This document shows, one piece after another, positions 41,801-53,115 of a stretch of 64,000 nucleotides of DNA. Position 1 is the first letter of the stretch. Every line of letters begins with the position of its first letter. The position numbers were made by a program, and so were the translations under genes. The notes beneath the pieces were generated by a model. The model made no database searches, had not been told where the DNA came from, and worked only from the letters and a program-made list of their open reading frames with translations. Source of the stretch: Cheilinus undulatus (Eukaryota > Chordata > Actinopteri > Labriformes > Labridae); the NCBI RefSeq assembly GCF_018320785.1, contig NC_054869.1, positions 17,742,698-17,806,697 of the forward strand. Reading direction: 5' to 3'.

Positions 41801-42159
41801 ACTTGTCTCAATTTTTTTGTCAGTGGCCTTAAACGTCCTCCGTAGATTTCATGCAAACTACTAACAACCATTGGCTTTCTGTATGTTAATCAGCACAACA
41901 GCAAAAAAACTAAGATATACAAATAGAATTTGAGTTATAAAGTCAAAAAAGCTTTAAAGTCTACAAAGATCAGATGAGATGTTTTTCCTTTCGCACAGTT
42001 TGTAAATCAAATGCCTGCATGAAAAGAAAAGTCGTCAAATTTGGTTAAAAAGTTAAGAATCCTGCACATGTGTTATTTATAGGTCTACATCCTCCCTGCT
42101 GAATGACTTGCAGAATCAGGCCTGCATGTGAGCTACTACAATAGTAAATCTCAGCAGAA

Positions 42160-42609
42160 GACACATCATACATCACCAGCAGAGGTCTCCGGGTGGAGGA
42201 CAGGACAGGGCACAGCCAGCACTCAGCAGTTCCACATGGGGTGTCAGTCAGTCAGTCAGTGTGTCATCGTGGGACGCACAAGGGGCAGTGTTTGGAAAAG
42301 TGAAAAGTCAGCTGTAAAGGGAAGAGGAATCTGTGTTTCTGTTTGTTTTTCCTCCTGTGTGTAGGCTCGCTTCGGTGTCGGTTCAAACATCAGAGGAAAC
42401 GTTACTGTTTGATTCGGGGTTTGCCTAAAAACCTCCTGGGAGTTTCCCCCCCCCGGTGGGACTATTTTGTGCTGCCGCCTGGATCCGCGCTCGGCTGTTT
42501 TCGCAGTCTTCGAAGCGATATCATCCACTTTTACTTTTTCTTCTTCTATCTAACATCGTCTGCTTGCTCGGGACTTTTTCTGTGAAGTTGCCAGAGAGGA
42601 GCAGAGAAG
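42160..42609 (+). promoter_or_regulatory. GC-richer block and leader before an orphan first exon
   Basis: Compared with its surroundings this block is richer in G, C and CpG (for example GGATCCGCGCTCGG and CTTCGAAGCGATATC). It holds a short GTCA tandem at 42242-42261 and runs into an ATG at 42610 in the context AGAAGATGT. It looks like a promoter plus 5' leader. A long overlapping upstream frame (42343-42585) is present in the leader. Confidence 0.45.
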
Positions 42610-42720
42610 ATGTTTTGCCGAAACCAAACAGCGAGAGCAACCGTCGCCCGCGGCTCTGCCCTTGAAATGGAGATACGACGAGGGAAGTTCAGAAAGAGCG
42701 TTTTCCTGGACACATCACAG
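42610..42720 (+). CDS. Candidate first coding exon of an unidentified gene
   Basis: 37 codons starting MFCRNQTARATVARGSALEM and ending with IRRGKFRKSVFLDTSQ, followed by CAG/GTAGAC as a phase-0 donor. The CpG-rich setting, the in-frame open leader-to-donor design and the basic, non-repetitive protein argue for a real exon. A second in-frame ATG begins MEIRRGK. I do not recognise the family and found no downstream exon in the window, so the function is unknown. Confidence 0.5.
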
Positions 42721-43567
42721 GTAGACTTCAGACTGTCCGCCAGTTCTCACCACACTCACACAACAAACACACACACACACACGCCATGGGGGATTCTCTG
42801 TTTACTACTCAGACACATCTTCCTCCCTCTAAACTTATTTGGCACACTTTTAATCTAGTTCTGAGAGTGTGCTCCCCCATGCTTTAGCTCCGTACCATAT
42901 TTTAATTACAAAGCATTTGGAGGAGCTGTGCTGCTGCGTTCACGTCCTCGAATCAAAGCAGTTAATTGCAGCATTTTCTAACTACTTTGCATTTTATTCC
43001 TCTCTAAGCAGAAAACTTTAATATTCCTATGGAGATTTTAAAACTCTCTGTGTTGATAGTAACTTAAAAGTGCTAATTGTTGCCTCATCCCCCATGATAT
43101 TAGTTTAATATTCCTTAATGGGCTAATATTGTTGTGATGCTTGCACTTTCAAGTGGTTATTGCCTGAAATTTGTTTTCATAATTGCTTATTTAATTTGAT
43201 AAAACTCATTTACACTTTTGTAATTCTCTGCAAGCACTTTCTTTGAAAGCAACAGCACAGTTTCAAACACTTGGCCCACTGTTTTGTGAGTCACCTGCAG
43301 AGAAAAAAGTCCCAAAAGCCTCCCTGTAAAAGTTGAGAACTGGGTCAGACATGTAGCTTTCATGCGTTTCCCTGTCAGCTGTTTATCACTGGATTACTGC
43401 TGTTAGATCTTCATGCATTTTTCTCTTCCTCTCTGCAAAGCTCTGAAGACAACATATGTTTCATGTTAGCCACCGTTTGTCAGCATATCAGGCCTCATAA
43501 GCAACCTGGGAATATCAGGACCTGAGCATCTACCTCGGAGCAAGGACCCTTATTGTATCTGTAGACC
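42721..43567. other. Possible first intron of the unidentified gene, left part
   Basis: Starts with the candidate donor and carries a short CA run near 42767-42782. Nothing else was recognised. From here to the window end no further exon was found. Confidence 0.35.
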
Positions 43568-44302
43568 AGGGGTGGAAAGTAACTAATTACTTTTACCCAG
43601 ATTGATGTAATTGAGTAGATTTTTCCCCCGTACTTGTAGTTTTTAGTTGTGTTATGATATTTCCTGTTGTACGGTGATCCCTGCTGGGGTTCTTTTGGTA
43701 ATTTTTCTAGTGTTTGTTGTTGTTTTTGTTGTTAGACACGTTTGCACCATGACTGAAGTAATCCACTGAGTTGGAGTTCCTGTAACTTTAGTCCTGAAGG
43801 ACACAGTGTGTATACTTCATCTGTATGAATTTCCCTGTCATGAAGTTGACTCTGCTTTGTTCTTGCCAAAGGAGACCCACCTTGCCACAGATTTTTAAGA
43901 GTTACTGCAGCTCTGTCACATTGTAAAAAATGTAACACTTTCAAAACTGTATCACGTCCCAATATCGACACTTGTAAAGTGTTAAATTGAACTCTTTATG
44001 TGTTAAATTATCACTTTCAATTTTGCAGTGTATTTAACTTTGGTATAGAGGTGTTACTTCACCTGATCATCCTGGCTGGAGATCTATTCTCTTGTTTTAC
44101 CTGCAAATAAGGAAAGATCATGTTTTACCATACGACTCCTCAGTAGAATTCAGTACTCCGTATTTAAAGTAAACTGTAGGTTAAATACTTTTTACTTGTA
44201 CTTAAGGAGATATATAGACCAGTACTTTTACTTCCACTAAGTCAATTTCAACCAGACTGTACTTTTACTTGAGTACTGTAGTCTCGTCCACCTCCGCTGC
44301 AG
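43568..44302. mobile_element. Element with GGGGTGGAAAGTAAC end and ACTTTTACTT interior
   Basis: It opens CAGGGGTGGAAAGTAACTAA and closes GAGTACTGTAGTCTCGTCCACCTCCGC. The last bases complement the GGxGGAxxAGxxAC start imperfectly. Related sequence occurs at about 22374-22540 and at 47850-48025 (TACTTAAGTAGAAGTGAAAG to ATTTACTTTCCACCCC). It has no coding capacity. Confidence 0.5.
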
Positions 44303-46199
44303 CCTTTCTTAATATTTTTCTCTCAAAACATTGGCTGATTTTGGGGGCCTTAACATGACCAAAAACTCAGCAAACAGACATATCAGTCCTGGTGGAAAAT
44401 TATAGATTTTGGTGGTTTTGCATATGAGCATGAAAAATGGCCCCACATGGGGCCCAAAACGTCCCATTTGGTTGGCCCATCCACAAAGTTTAGGCTACAT
44501 GCATTAAAAAATCCGCACATTTGTATCACGTCAAGAAAAGCCTTTAAAAAATATGTACAGGAAGTGAGATAATAAAGGTTAAAGGACATAATTTGAGTTT
44601 TTTTGGACAATTTACAGATTTCACATTTTATTGAACTCCACCTAGGGATTTTATCTGATTCATTTCAGAATTGTTAGGACGATTTGAGACAAGATTTAGA
44701 CCTAAAGTTGTACCAGCTGTGTTCTCACCATAGGGCGGCACCACAGTCTTGCCCCAAAGATTGAAATATGATTTTTTTCCCTCCAGAATCTATTCAAACA
44801 ATCAGCCCCTTGGCTCATTCAACATGGCCTTATGATTTGTAGTTTGCATATGGCTCATCATGAGACAAGTAAAAAGCCTCCTGGACCCATACCAGAATCC
44901 CAACAGGAAGTCCAGCAGATTCACCTCAATTTCAAAATAAGTCTTTTTTATTGGAGCCAAATGACTTTAACCTTTTGTAACTTTTGTATGCATTATTATG
45001 TTTTCATCAACAGTTTCTTGCAAGACAACAGTATGACACTGAACAACCCCTCATGGACACATCTCATCAAAGCGCCCCCTACTGAAATTGACTCAGTTGG
45101 GTCATTTGTTTATTCCTCATGCTGTACTGAAACTATGAAGCTCAGATTTTGAAGTGAAGTCCTCAATATGTGTCCACAACATAGATATGATAACCTTTCT
45201 GGTGATGGTGAGCATTTCGATATCTTGCCAGTTTCACAGGAAGTTTTCATACCTCTAATATGGAACTTTCACTTGGATGATCAAGGTCATTTATTGAATG
45301 ACAGTCCTGAGAGGATCTACGTATCTCTCTGCTAGTTTGCAGCACATTGCACAGTTTACCAGCAGTGCCATCATACTCTGACATGCATCCGGGGGCAAAT
45401 GCCCTTCTTACAGCCCTATGTATCATTATTATTTTGTATGAGCAGCTTTAATACTGTTTAACTGGAAAGCTCTCCAACTATCTGTAGCCCCTCTTAACAC
45501 ACACTTGCTCAGTTTATATTTCACCACAGCCCTAGTTTTAAGATTTTAGTCTGAAAAAATGTTCCGTCTCAGGTGTTTGTGGCTTCACTAAAACCATAAA
45601 GTTAAACCAAAGCCCATATTTTATGTCTGCACAGTTTTAGAACTTCAGAGATAGTTTCGAGACAGAAAAACAGGAGCAGTGAGTGTTGAACAGACTATAG
45701 GGGAGAGAGGAGGGAGACAGTGGGGGACTCGATGGTAAGAGGATACTTAAGGAATGTTAATGGTGCAATATGGTGATGGAAAAGATAGAGTATTGATTCT
45801 GTCCCCTAGCTCCCTGTATGAGTCTCTCCTTGTTTTTTTACTATGCTTGTGTGTGTGTGTGCTGGCATACATATGGTCAGTTTATGTGCACCAGTAGTTT
45901 ATAATTCATGTCACAGGAAAACCCAGATAATCCATTGAGAGACAGGCACACTCCTTGGTATTGATCTGCAGTCAGAATCAGCCTGGTCTGGTGACTGAAC
46001 AGCAGTTCAGTTCTGACACAAAGAGCAACAAAGACAGAACAACGTATGACAGTAATGTGCAATTCATGTTGATTGTTGGTGTTTTTGTTGGAGTAAGTTT
46101 CTTTGTTTACAGGTGTAGTGTTGTTGTTGAGGCAGGTAGGTTTGTGCAGCACTTAGGTTTCAGACAGATTTCTTTAAGGGGAATGGGATGTATGGTATT
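44303..46199. other. Stretch without recognised genes
   Basis: No supported feature beyond a short GTGTGTGT run near 45848. Confidence 0.35.
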
Positions 46200-46570
46200 G
46201 ATGATGGATGGATTGTATCATATTGCATCATACATTATCCTATGGTATTGTGTTGTCTTTATCTTATTGGGTTGTATTGTATTTTCAAGCACAAATTTGT
46301 GTTGAATGTTATAGTACATTTAGTATCTAATTGTGTTGTGTAGTAGCATGTCATTTCTTACACGTAGTATAGTGTGCAGTATCTGGTTGTGTATTACATC
46401 AAAATAGTATCACATCTACTATTTTGTGTCATGTCATATCAAAACATATATCAGTTTTAATATATCTTACTGTGTTGTTGTGATTTGTGCCATCTTGTAC
46501 CAAAACGTGGTATGGTATCATATCATACCGTATCATATCTTATCCTATCGTATTGTATCAATTGTATCGC
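46200..46570. repeat. Degenerate TATCATATCGTAT repeat, left block
   Basis: Loose tandem words such as GTATCATATCATACCGTATC and TATCCTATCGTATTGTATCA. The same composition resumes at 48030-48170 (CATATCATATCATATTGTAT), so the intervening 1.4 kb looks inserted into one original array. Confidence 0.6.
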
Positions 46571-46850
46571 AACGTATCCAACTCAAAGTACTGAGTACTG
46601 AGAAGCTACTAATGGGTTTTCACAGTGAAATGTGACCTGTCCTTAATGTGTATGGACCTCCATCCAGGTGATTTATTATAAGGTTTGACCTAACCTAAAG
46701 TACAATGCAGCAGCTGGTTTGGGAAGAAATATGGAATCATTCTCTTGCTTTGTGCATGTACTGACTTTCATGTGTTGTGAAAGCCAAATAACTGGTCCTT
46801 TTCATGTTGTTGGCAGAAAGCTTGGACCTCCTTGTTGTGGCTTTTATTAG

Positions 46851-47838
46851 GGGTGTAACGGTATTGGTAATACCACTGTACCGCGGTAACAGAAGCATCT
46901 AAATACCATCCCGGACATGTGACCGTTTCAAATGGTTTGTCGTCAGGGCAGAAAGTGTAGTTTTTTTTGGTGGAGTGCTAAGAGACGTGGGAACTACAGT
47001 TCCCATCGGCTGTTGTGTTCCACTTGCTTGCTTGATTCTACAGCGCAAAAAAATGACGGATGCATAGAGTAGCGAGGGTGAGACAAGAAACAAAATTTTT
47101 GAGACTGTGGAGACATGTGGAAACATTTTGGCTTCCTGGTATCAAGAAAGGAGAAAAAGTGACGGAAAAACAAAGATAGTATGCAGACACTGCCAGACCG
47201 CAGTGACACACTTCTTAAGGAATACGAGTAACACGAGGAGCCATTTGATAAATTATCATCCCGAAAAGATTCATGGAGATCCGATGAGCAAAATCCGGCC
47301 AGGCCAAAAGACTCTTAAGGAAGCGTTCGCAGCCTCACTTCCCCACACAGCACGAGGGCTAAACATATCACAAGGAGTGTAGATGAATTTATCGCCAAAC
47401 ACCGACGGCCATTTAGTGGTGGGCAATGAAGGTTTCAGAAGGTTAGTGAACACACTGGAGCCAAAGTAGTAGCATTGAGAATGTTTGAAAAACTTGATTT
47501 CATGCAATAGATGTGCCTTTTTATTAACAAGGTCAAGTTTTTCTTCTTTTATAAAAAGAACATTTAGCCCATACTTCATCCTATTTCCTTTATTCTCTGT
47601 TTGTTAATAGATCTTTCAAAATGTTCAATCATTTTAAAGACTACAGACACAATTGACACTTTCTTGCACATATTGTTATATTTAAAGTGTGGTTGTTGTT
47701 TAATAAATGCCGATGTCATTTTTTTCTAAGTCTTCATTTGATGTCTGAGTTTTTTAGTATCACAATAAATCAGTACTGTGAACTTGTCACCAAAGTAAAT
47801 ACCGTTTGTGAGATTTTGATACTGTTACATCCCTAGCT
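46851..47838 (+). mobile_element. Internally deleted hAT element with BED zinc finger
   Basis: The left end TAGGGGTGTAACGGTATTGG is mirrored by TTTGATACTGTTACATCCCTA. The flanks GCTTTTAT and GCTTTATT are near-identical and of hAT target-duplication length. Only a BED-finger coding piece remains inside; the catalytic core is gone. Confidence 0.8.
47107..47382 (+). pseudogene. BED-type zinc finger fragment of a hAT transposase
   Basis: A 91-residue frame contains WYQERRKSDGKTKIVCRHCQ, then HLINYHPEKI: the C-x2-C ... H-x4-H spacing and basic neighbours of BED fingers found at the N-terminus of hAT transposases. The frame stops at TAG without the dimerisation or catalytic domains. Expression as a stand-alone protein is unlikely. 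Confidence 0.75.
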
Positions 47839-48180
47839 TTATTGTTTATTTTTTACTCAGTACTCAATGCTTTTTAAAATGTAATTAAGTACAATACTTT
47901 ATTCAAAATATACTTAAGTAGAAGTGAAAGTTGTGATTTAAAAAAACTACTCATAAAAGGACAAGTACACAAAAAACTACTGAATTACAGTAGTTTGAGT
48001 AAATGTTATTATTTACTTTCCACCCCCTCATATCAGATCTTATTTTTTTTTCATCATAAATTGTAGCATGTTGTGCCAAATCATATCATGGATTTTTTTT
48101 TGTGTGTGTGTGTTTTATGATGTTTTGTACTGAAACATATCATATCATATTGTATTGTGCCTCTAGTAGTATCAGTCATA

Positions 48181-49164
48181 TTAACCCTTGGATCCTGCTA
48201 TGTCTGTTTTGAGGACATTCATCATTTTTATCATCATTTTTTTGAGTTGATAGTCACATTTTTATAGATTGAGGCATCAAATTTGGCCAAAGTTATTATT
48301 TTTCTTAATATTAAAAAAAAAAAAAAAAAAAAAAAAAGTTGCCCATAGAACTTGATTGTCACCAAATAGCTCCATCCATCTTTGTTTGACCGAAATCAGA
48401 CAAATAGACGTCCATTAAAAACACGTTTTTTGGCTCCTAAGTGTGTGCTTGGGTGTGAATCTGCATCTATGTTTACAACCGGACGTGCCGTAAGTGGAGT
48501 GTTTACAGGCGAAAATGTTACCTCTGAGTTCTGCAGCCTGGGACTAAGAAAGGGGGACATTTGGACAATTTCAACTTTGCCCTAACTTCATAGCAAGTGG
48601 ATGGACATGCACGAGGATGCACAGGTCCTTTTGATCAATAGGAGAGAATATATCATATCTCAAATATGCAGTAAATTTATATATGCACGTAATTGGCATA
48701 TTTGTGGTCACATTTTGGTTAGAGGTGGAAATGTGCGTGTTCGTGATTCATATCCTACATATATCCTCTGATTCTTTATGCCTGTACATAAAATAAACTT
48801 AACATAAACAAACGCATTCGCTTGCATATGATTTGGTAGAGGACGAGGCTCAAGAAAAGGATGGTAAAACTGGCGTGTTTTATGCACCGATAGACTCATC
48901 TGTTCAGGGTAGACGCTATCTCACTGAATCCAAGTCATAGGCATAGTGTACAATAACTGGCATAAAAAGGGTGTAACATTGAATTTTATTTTATTTTATT
49001 TTTTTTTTTTAGTGGTCAGGGTTGAAGTTGTCGAAGAGATCTGAAGCAGTGAAAGTTTAAAAAAATATTGAAAAAGGAGTACTTTATTAACACCTTTCTG
49101 CATGTCCGTTTTCTGGTCAAACAAGGGCAGATGGAGCTAGAAATTACAAGGGAGCAAGGGTTAA
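48181..49164. mobile_element. Non-autonomous piggyBac-like element flanked by TTAA
   Basis: TTAA at 48181-48184 precedes CCCTTGGATCC, and GGAGCAAGGG at 49151-49160 is followed by TTAA. This gives CCCTTG inverted termini with a TTAA duplication, the piggyBac hallmark. Subterminal similarity is also inverted: CTCCATCCATCTTTGTTTGACC on the left resembles the complement of GGTCAAACAAGGGCAGATGGAG on the right. A 26-base poly-A lies at 48313-48338. No transposase frame is present. Confidence 0.65.
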
Positions 49165-51990
49165 TACAGTTAAGTCTGTGCTGTGCTTCCAGTCTGAGTG
49201 AATGACTTCTCATATATTTTGACGGTGTGAGATGATGATTGCCCTACAACTGTGAGGGAATTTTCCCAGTAGGCATTGTTGTAGAGAGATGGCAGTTTAA
49301 GCATTCATTGGTTTTCTTCCATCACATCTACGTTTGTGGGGTTTGGATCAAAGAGATGCTTTAAAGAGATTGACCAGCCTTACTCCTTTCCCTTTCCCCT
49401 GTTTAGTCTCTGTATGAGTTATTTATCAGGGTAAAGCCTTCCTGTCTATTCACAACAACAATCACTGCTTCCTTTAACGGTGTAATCTGCGCTCTTCTGG
49501 TTCTCATACAACTTTAATTTGTGTCTCTGTCTTTGTCGCCAATGCTAATGATCCTCTTTCAAACTCCGGGACTCTCCTCCAGCTCTGTGTGTGTGTGTGT
49601 GTGTTTGGTTTCTCTCAGTGCCACTGTGGAACCAGCCTGTGGCATTTCAATGAAGCAGCTACCTCCCTGTGAAAGCACCCTATTTTTGCTATGCCAGTGG
49701 ATGTCACGTGTGTTTATTTTATGCCAACATTTGAGCTGCTTATGTAAATGTTTGCATGTAAAGGTGTTATATTGTGGAATTTATCAGAGAATGAAATGCA
49801 CAAGGCTCAAACAGCTGATAGAGACAGACTCCTGTGTTGGACCGAACCCAAGGTGGGGAGGGCCTGCTTTGTTTTGCACTCTCATTTGTATGCATACATG
49901 CAGGGAAATGTGTGTTCTGTTCGATGGGAAAAGATGCTGGCTAGGACTTACCTTATGCACCCTCGCTATCAAGAATAAAGTTGAATAAAATAAAAACTTG
50001 TATAAAAGTCCATAACAGCACTGAACTGTTGAGGAGATTAAAAACAACACGTAAATCTATGTTCCATACATCTCTTTGGTGTCTTAAAGAGTGGCCTCAT
50101 TCACAGCTATGAATATCCTTTTTTAATCAGCTAAAGAATGTAAAATTTATATTCAGAGGGACACTTGATACCTTTTGTTTGGAGTAAATTTAGAGCAAAA
50201 ACATAAGAGTGTGTGCATGTGTGTTAATTAGCCTGGAGGCAGGGGGAAAATGAATGCCAAGAGCTTTATTTGGTAAGTCTAAATCACTGCTATTAATAAT
50301 CTACATCCTGCAAAACCAGGCTTTGGGGATTTATGTGGTGCATGTGCCTAATTATGGCCATCAGTTATGTAAATAAAAGATTCAGAAGTTTTAAATATTG
50401 CCAGGCGTCCAGTTTAGTCGTTTGATGTATTAAAGCCTTGGCAGGTTATTGTTTCCATGCGAATATAATTGAAAGGCTTCAGTGTTATCCAGAGAAGTCC
50501 TGACTGTGTGTCTTGCTGGCGTGAGGCTGCTGAATCATTCTGCTGTGTGCGGATCACAACCTGAAAGGGTAATACGGTCACAGAGTGGCTGAAGAATGAG
50601 AAGAGAGAAAAGATTACATGCATTTGTCCTGAAATTCATTCTGCAGTCCAGTGAATACGTCTACTTTCATCCCTCCTCTCTGAGGTACAAGACCACCGCT
50701 GTGCCTCTGCACTCTGCTTTGTCTCTTTGGCGTAGAGCTGGGGAAGATGGACCAAAAATCACATCTCCATGTGTTTAAAATGATAAAACCTCCTTTATTT
50801 TAATGATCAGTAGTATCACAAAGTACAGAAACCTAATGATGTTTAGCTGCATTTTAACTAGTGATGTTCCAATGCCATTTTTTCCTTCCTCATTCCTTTT
50901 CTGATACCAGAGTGTTAGATATTGGCCGATACCGAAAACTGATCCAGTACCGGTTTAAACTTCCTGGAAAACTGAAACTGGACAACTGGCACATTATTTC
51001 AGCCCTAAAGTGAACATAGTACAAGGCTCAACAAATAGAATTATAATGTACAGCCTCTCTGTGACACTTGTTCTTCCTGCTAATTTTTGTGAGTTTTACT
51101 GCTAAATAGTAAAATAACAATATTACAAAGGGCCACATCACAGAACAGCCTGCCATTGATTGACAGCATTGCTAACTGTCATGTTGTTTTCCCAGCATTC
51201 TGGGAAAACAAAATGGCAGTTAGCATTTAAGCTAGTGGCAATAAATGATAGGAAATGGATAAAAAATGGACAAAAAGATGAGTAATATCAGATCTACTGG
51301 CATGGATTTAATCTATAAAGTCTCTGTAAAGTCACCGCAGTTCAAGCTTTGCTAGAAAAGCTACCGTAAGGAGTACAAAGGCATCGATAGCATCATTAGA
51401 ATGGTGCAACAGCTAGCTAAAGTGAAAAAAATTGTAAACGGCTACAATTTATGGTTCAAAGTTATTTAACTTTTAATAACCTGTAACACCTCTTGTCCTA
51501 TACAACATCTGGAAGGGTTTTCAACAAATATATACAGAGAATAATGAATGTGATTTAATACGCTCAAATACATGTCGGTACCTCCCTTGGCATCTGGGTA
51601 TCCATGGCAACGTGTCGTAGTCTATGCTGATTTATTCGTCTCGTGTAAAGGACGACATGCCGGACAGCTCACCACCTTTCCAGCTGCTCATAATGCCTAA
51701 ATGCAAGAGCAGAAACCTCAAGACAGCATAAATTCTGTGTTTTTTCATTGTGTATGTGGAAGAAAAGACTGGCAGAAGGAGTTTTGTCTTCTTCGACGCC
51801 TTCTTTTCTTCTCTGTTGCCATTTGTTTGTGGCGACAGCGCCCCTAGCGGGCAGAGGTTGTAGGTGTTCAGACGGTTTGGTCTGCTTGACCAAAGAGAGC
51901 AGTGTGAATGCAAACCAAACCAAAGTGCAACAATGTTGCCGTTTCTGTTCCAAAACGGGCCGAGTCCCCGGACTATCAGGTGTGAACACA
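49165..51990. other. Stretch without recognised genes
   Basis: Contains a GT run near 49583-49601 and, from about 50859, sequence of the TAGTGATGTTCC...GATACCG type common at DNA-element ends, which I could not bound. No exon was recognised. Confidence 0.35.
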
Positions 51991-51995
51991 ACCTT

Positions 51996-52493
51996 AGGGT
52001 GCTTTCACACTGGGGGCCCGGTCCCGGATCCCGGAGTGCCGGAGTGATGTAAGCCAAAAGTCTGTTTCATTTTGGTTGTGTGAATGCAAATGAACCGCGC
52101 CTGGGCCCTGGGCCCGGGCCCACTTGGGGAGGTGGTCTTGGGCGCAATTCAAGTGGACTCTGGCTCGGTTCAGATGAGATGTGAATGCAACTGCGCTCAG
52201 ATACGGGATGGAGCGTCGAATCAGCTTTATGATGTCGTCGTAAAAACTAAACTTCTTTCCACAGCGCGGCAGTTTGTTCACATTTTTCCTCAATAAAGGG
52301 TGGAAATCATCAGAATCCAGTCAATAAATGGTCTGGTGAGACTCACCTTACAGATGAACACAAGTTGGTGTCAGTGAGATGAGATTCAAAGGCAATTAAA
52401 GGTTGCTAGTGTGAAAGCAAACCAGTGGGGGGAAGGGGAGGAATCACACCACGGCGCAGTTTGAAACAATTGGGCCTAATGTGAAAGCGCCCT
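51996..52493. mobile_element. Non-autonomous element with AGGGTGCTTTCACAC ends
   Basis: The left end AGGGTGCTTTCACACTGG is an inverted copy of AATGTGAAAGCGCCCT at the right. The interior is GC-rich with a CTGGGCCCTGGGCCCGGGCC palindrome. The preceding 150 bases (51838-51990), ending GGTGTGAACACAACC, are of the same kind and may be a second, abutting copy. The open frames here overlap the element on both strands and are not genes. Confidence 0.6.
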
Positions 52494-52529
52494 CAATGGC
52501 TCTAACTCTAAAGAAAATTTATACCCAAC

Positions 52530-53115
52530 CTTAGATTTGGCATCTGTTTCTTTCTTTCAACTTGACATCAACTCATCGCATCTCTGTTTGGCAGAATGGC
52601 TTGTCTGAGTTTACAGATGCCAGGAGAACATCACGTGTCTGACTGCATTGTGCCACCTGTGAAGTTTGGTGGAGGAGGGATAATGGTATGGGGTTGTTTT
52701 TCAGGGTTTGGGCTAGGTCTCTTTTCTCTGGTGAAGGGGAATCTTAATGCTTCAGCATAGCAAGACATTTTGGAGAATGCTATGCTTCCAACTTTGTGGC
52801 AACAGTTTGGGGAAGGCTCTTTTCTATTCCAACATGACTGTGCCCCAGTGCACAAAGCGTGGACTGTAAAGACATGATTTGATGAGTTTGGTGTGGAAAA
52901 ACTTAACTGGCCAGCATAGAGCCCTGACCTCAACCCAGTCGAGCACCTTTAGGACGAACTGGAGCAGAGATTGCGTGCCAGGTCTTCTTGTCCAACATCA
53001 ATGCCTAACCTCATGAATGCTCTACAGAATGAATGGGCACAAATGCTCACAGAAACACTACAAAATCTTGTGTAAAGCCTTCCAAGAAGAGTGGATGCTG
53101 TTAAAGCTGCAAGAG
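52530..53115 (+). mobile_element. Tc1/mariner transposase C-terminal half, decayed
   Basis: Plus-strand translation gives [20 protein letters not shown], then FQHDCAPVHKAW (second acid), NWPA-SPDLNPVEHL (third acid) and LMNALQNEWAQ, with stops replacing tryptophan or glutamine codons at several points. No terminal repeats were identified. Confidence 0.82.

Noticed and set aside
49521-49988. 155-codon plus-strand frame
   Set aside because: The composition is driven by a GT microsatellite (VCVCVCL); no domain, splice signal or homology was recognised.
50859-51650. Possible DNA element starting TAGTGATGTTCCAATGCC
   Set aside because: The start resembles known element ends, but I could not find a matching right end or duplication, so no bounded feature is claimed.
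51632-52296. Several overlapping open frames on both strands
   Set aside because: They coincide with GC-rich non-autonomous DNA elements with inverted ends; open frames on both strands are expected there.
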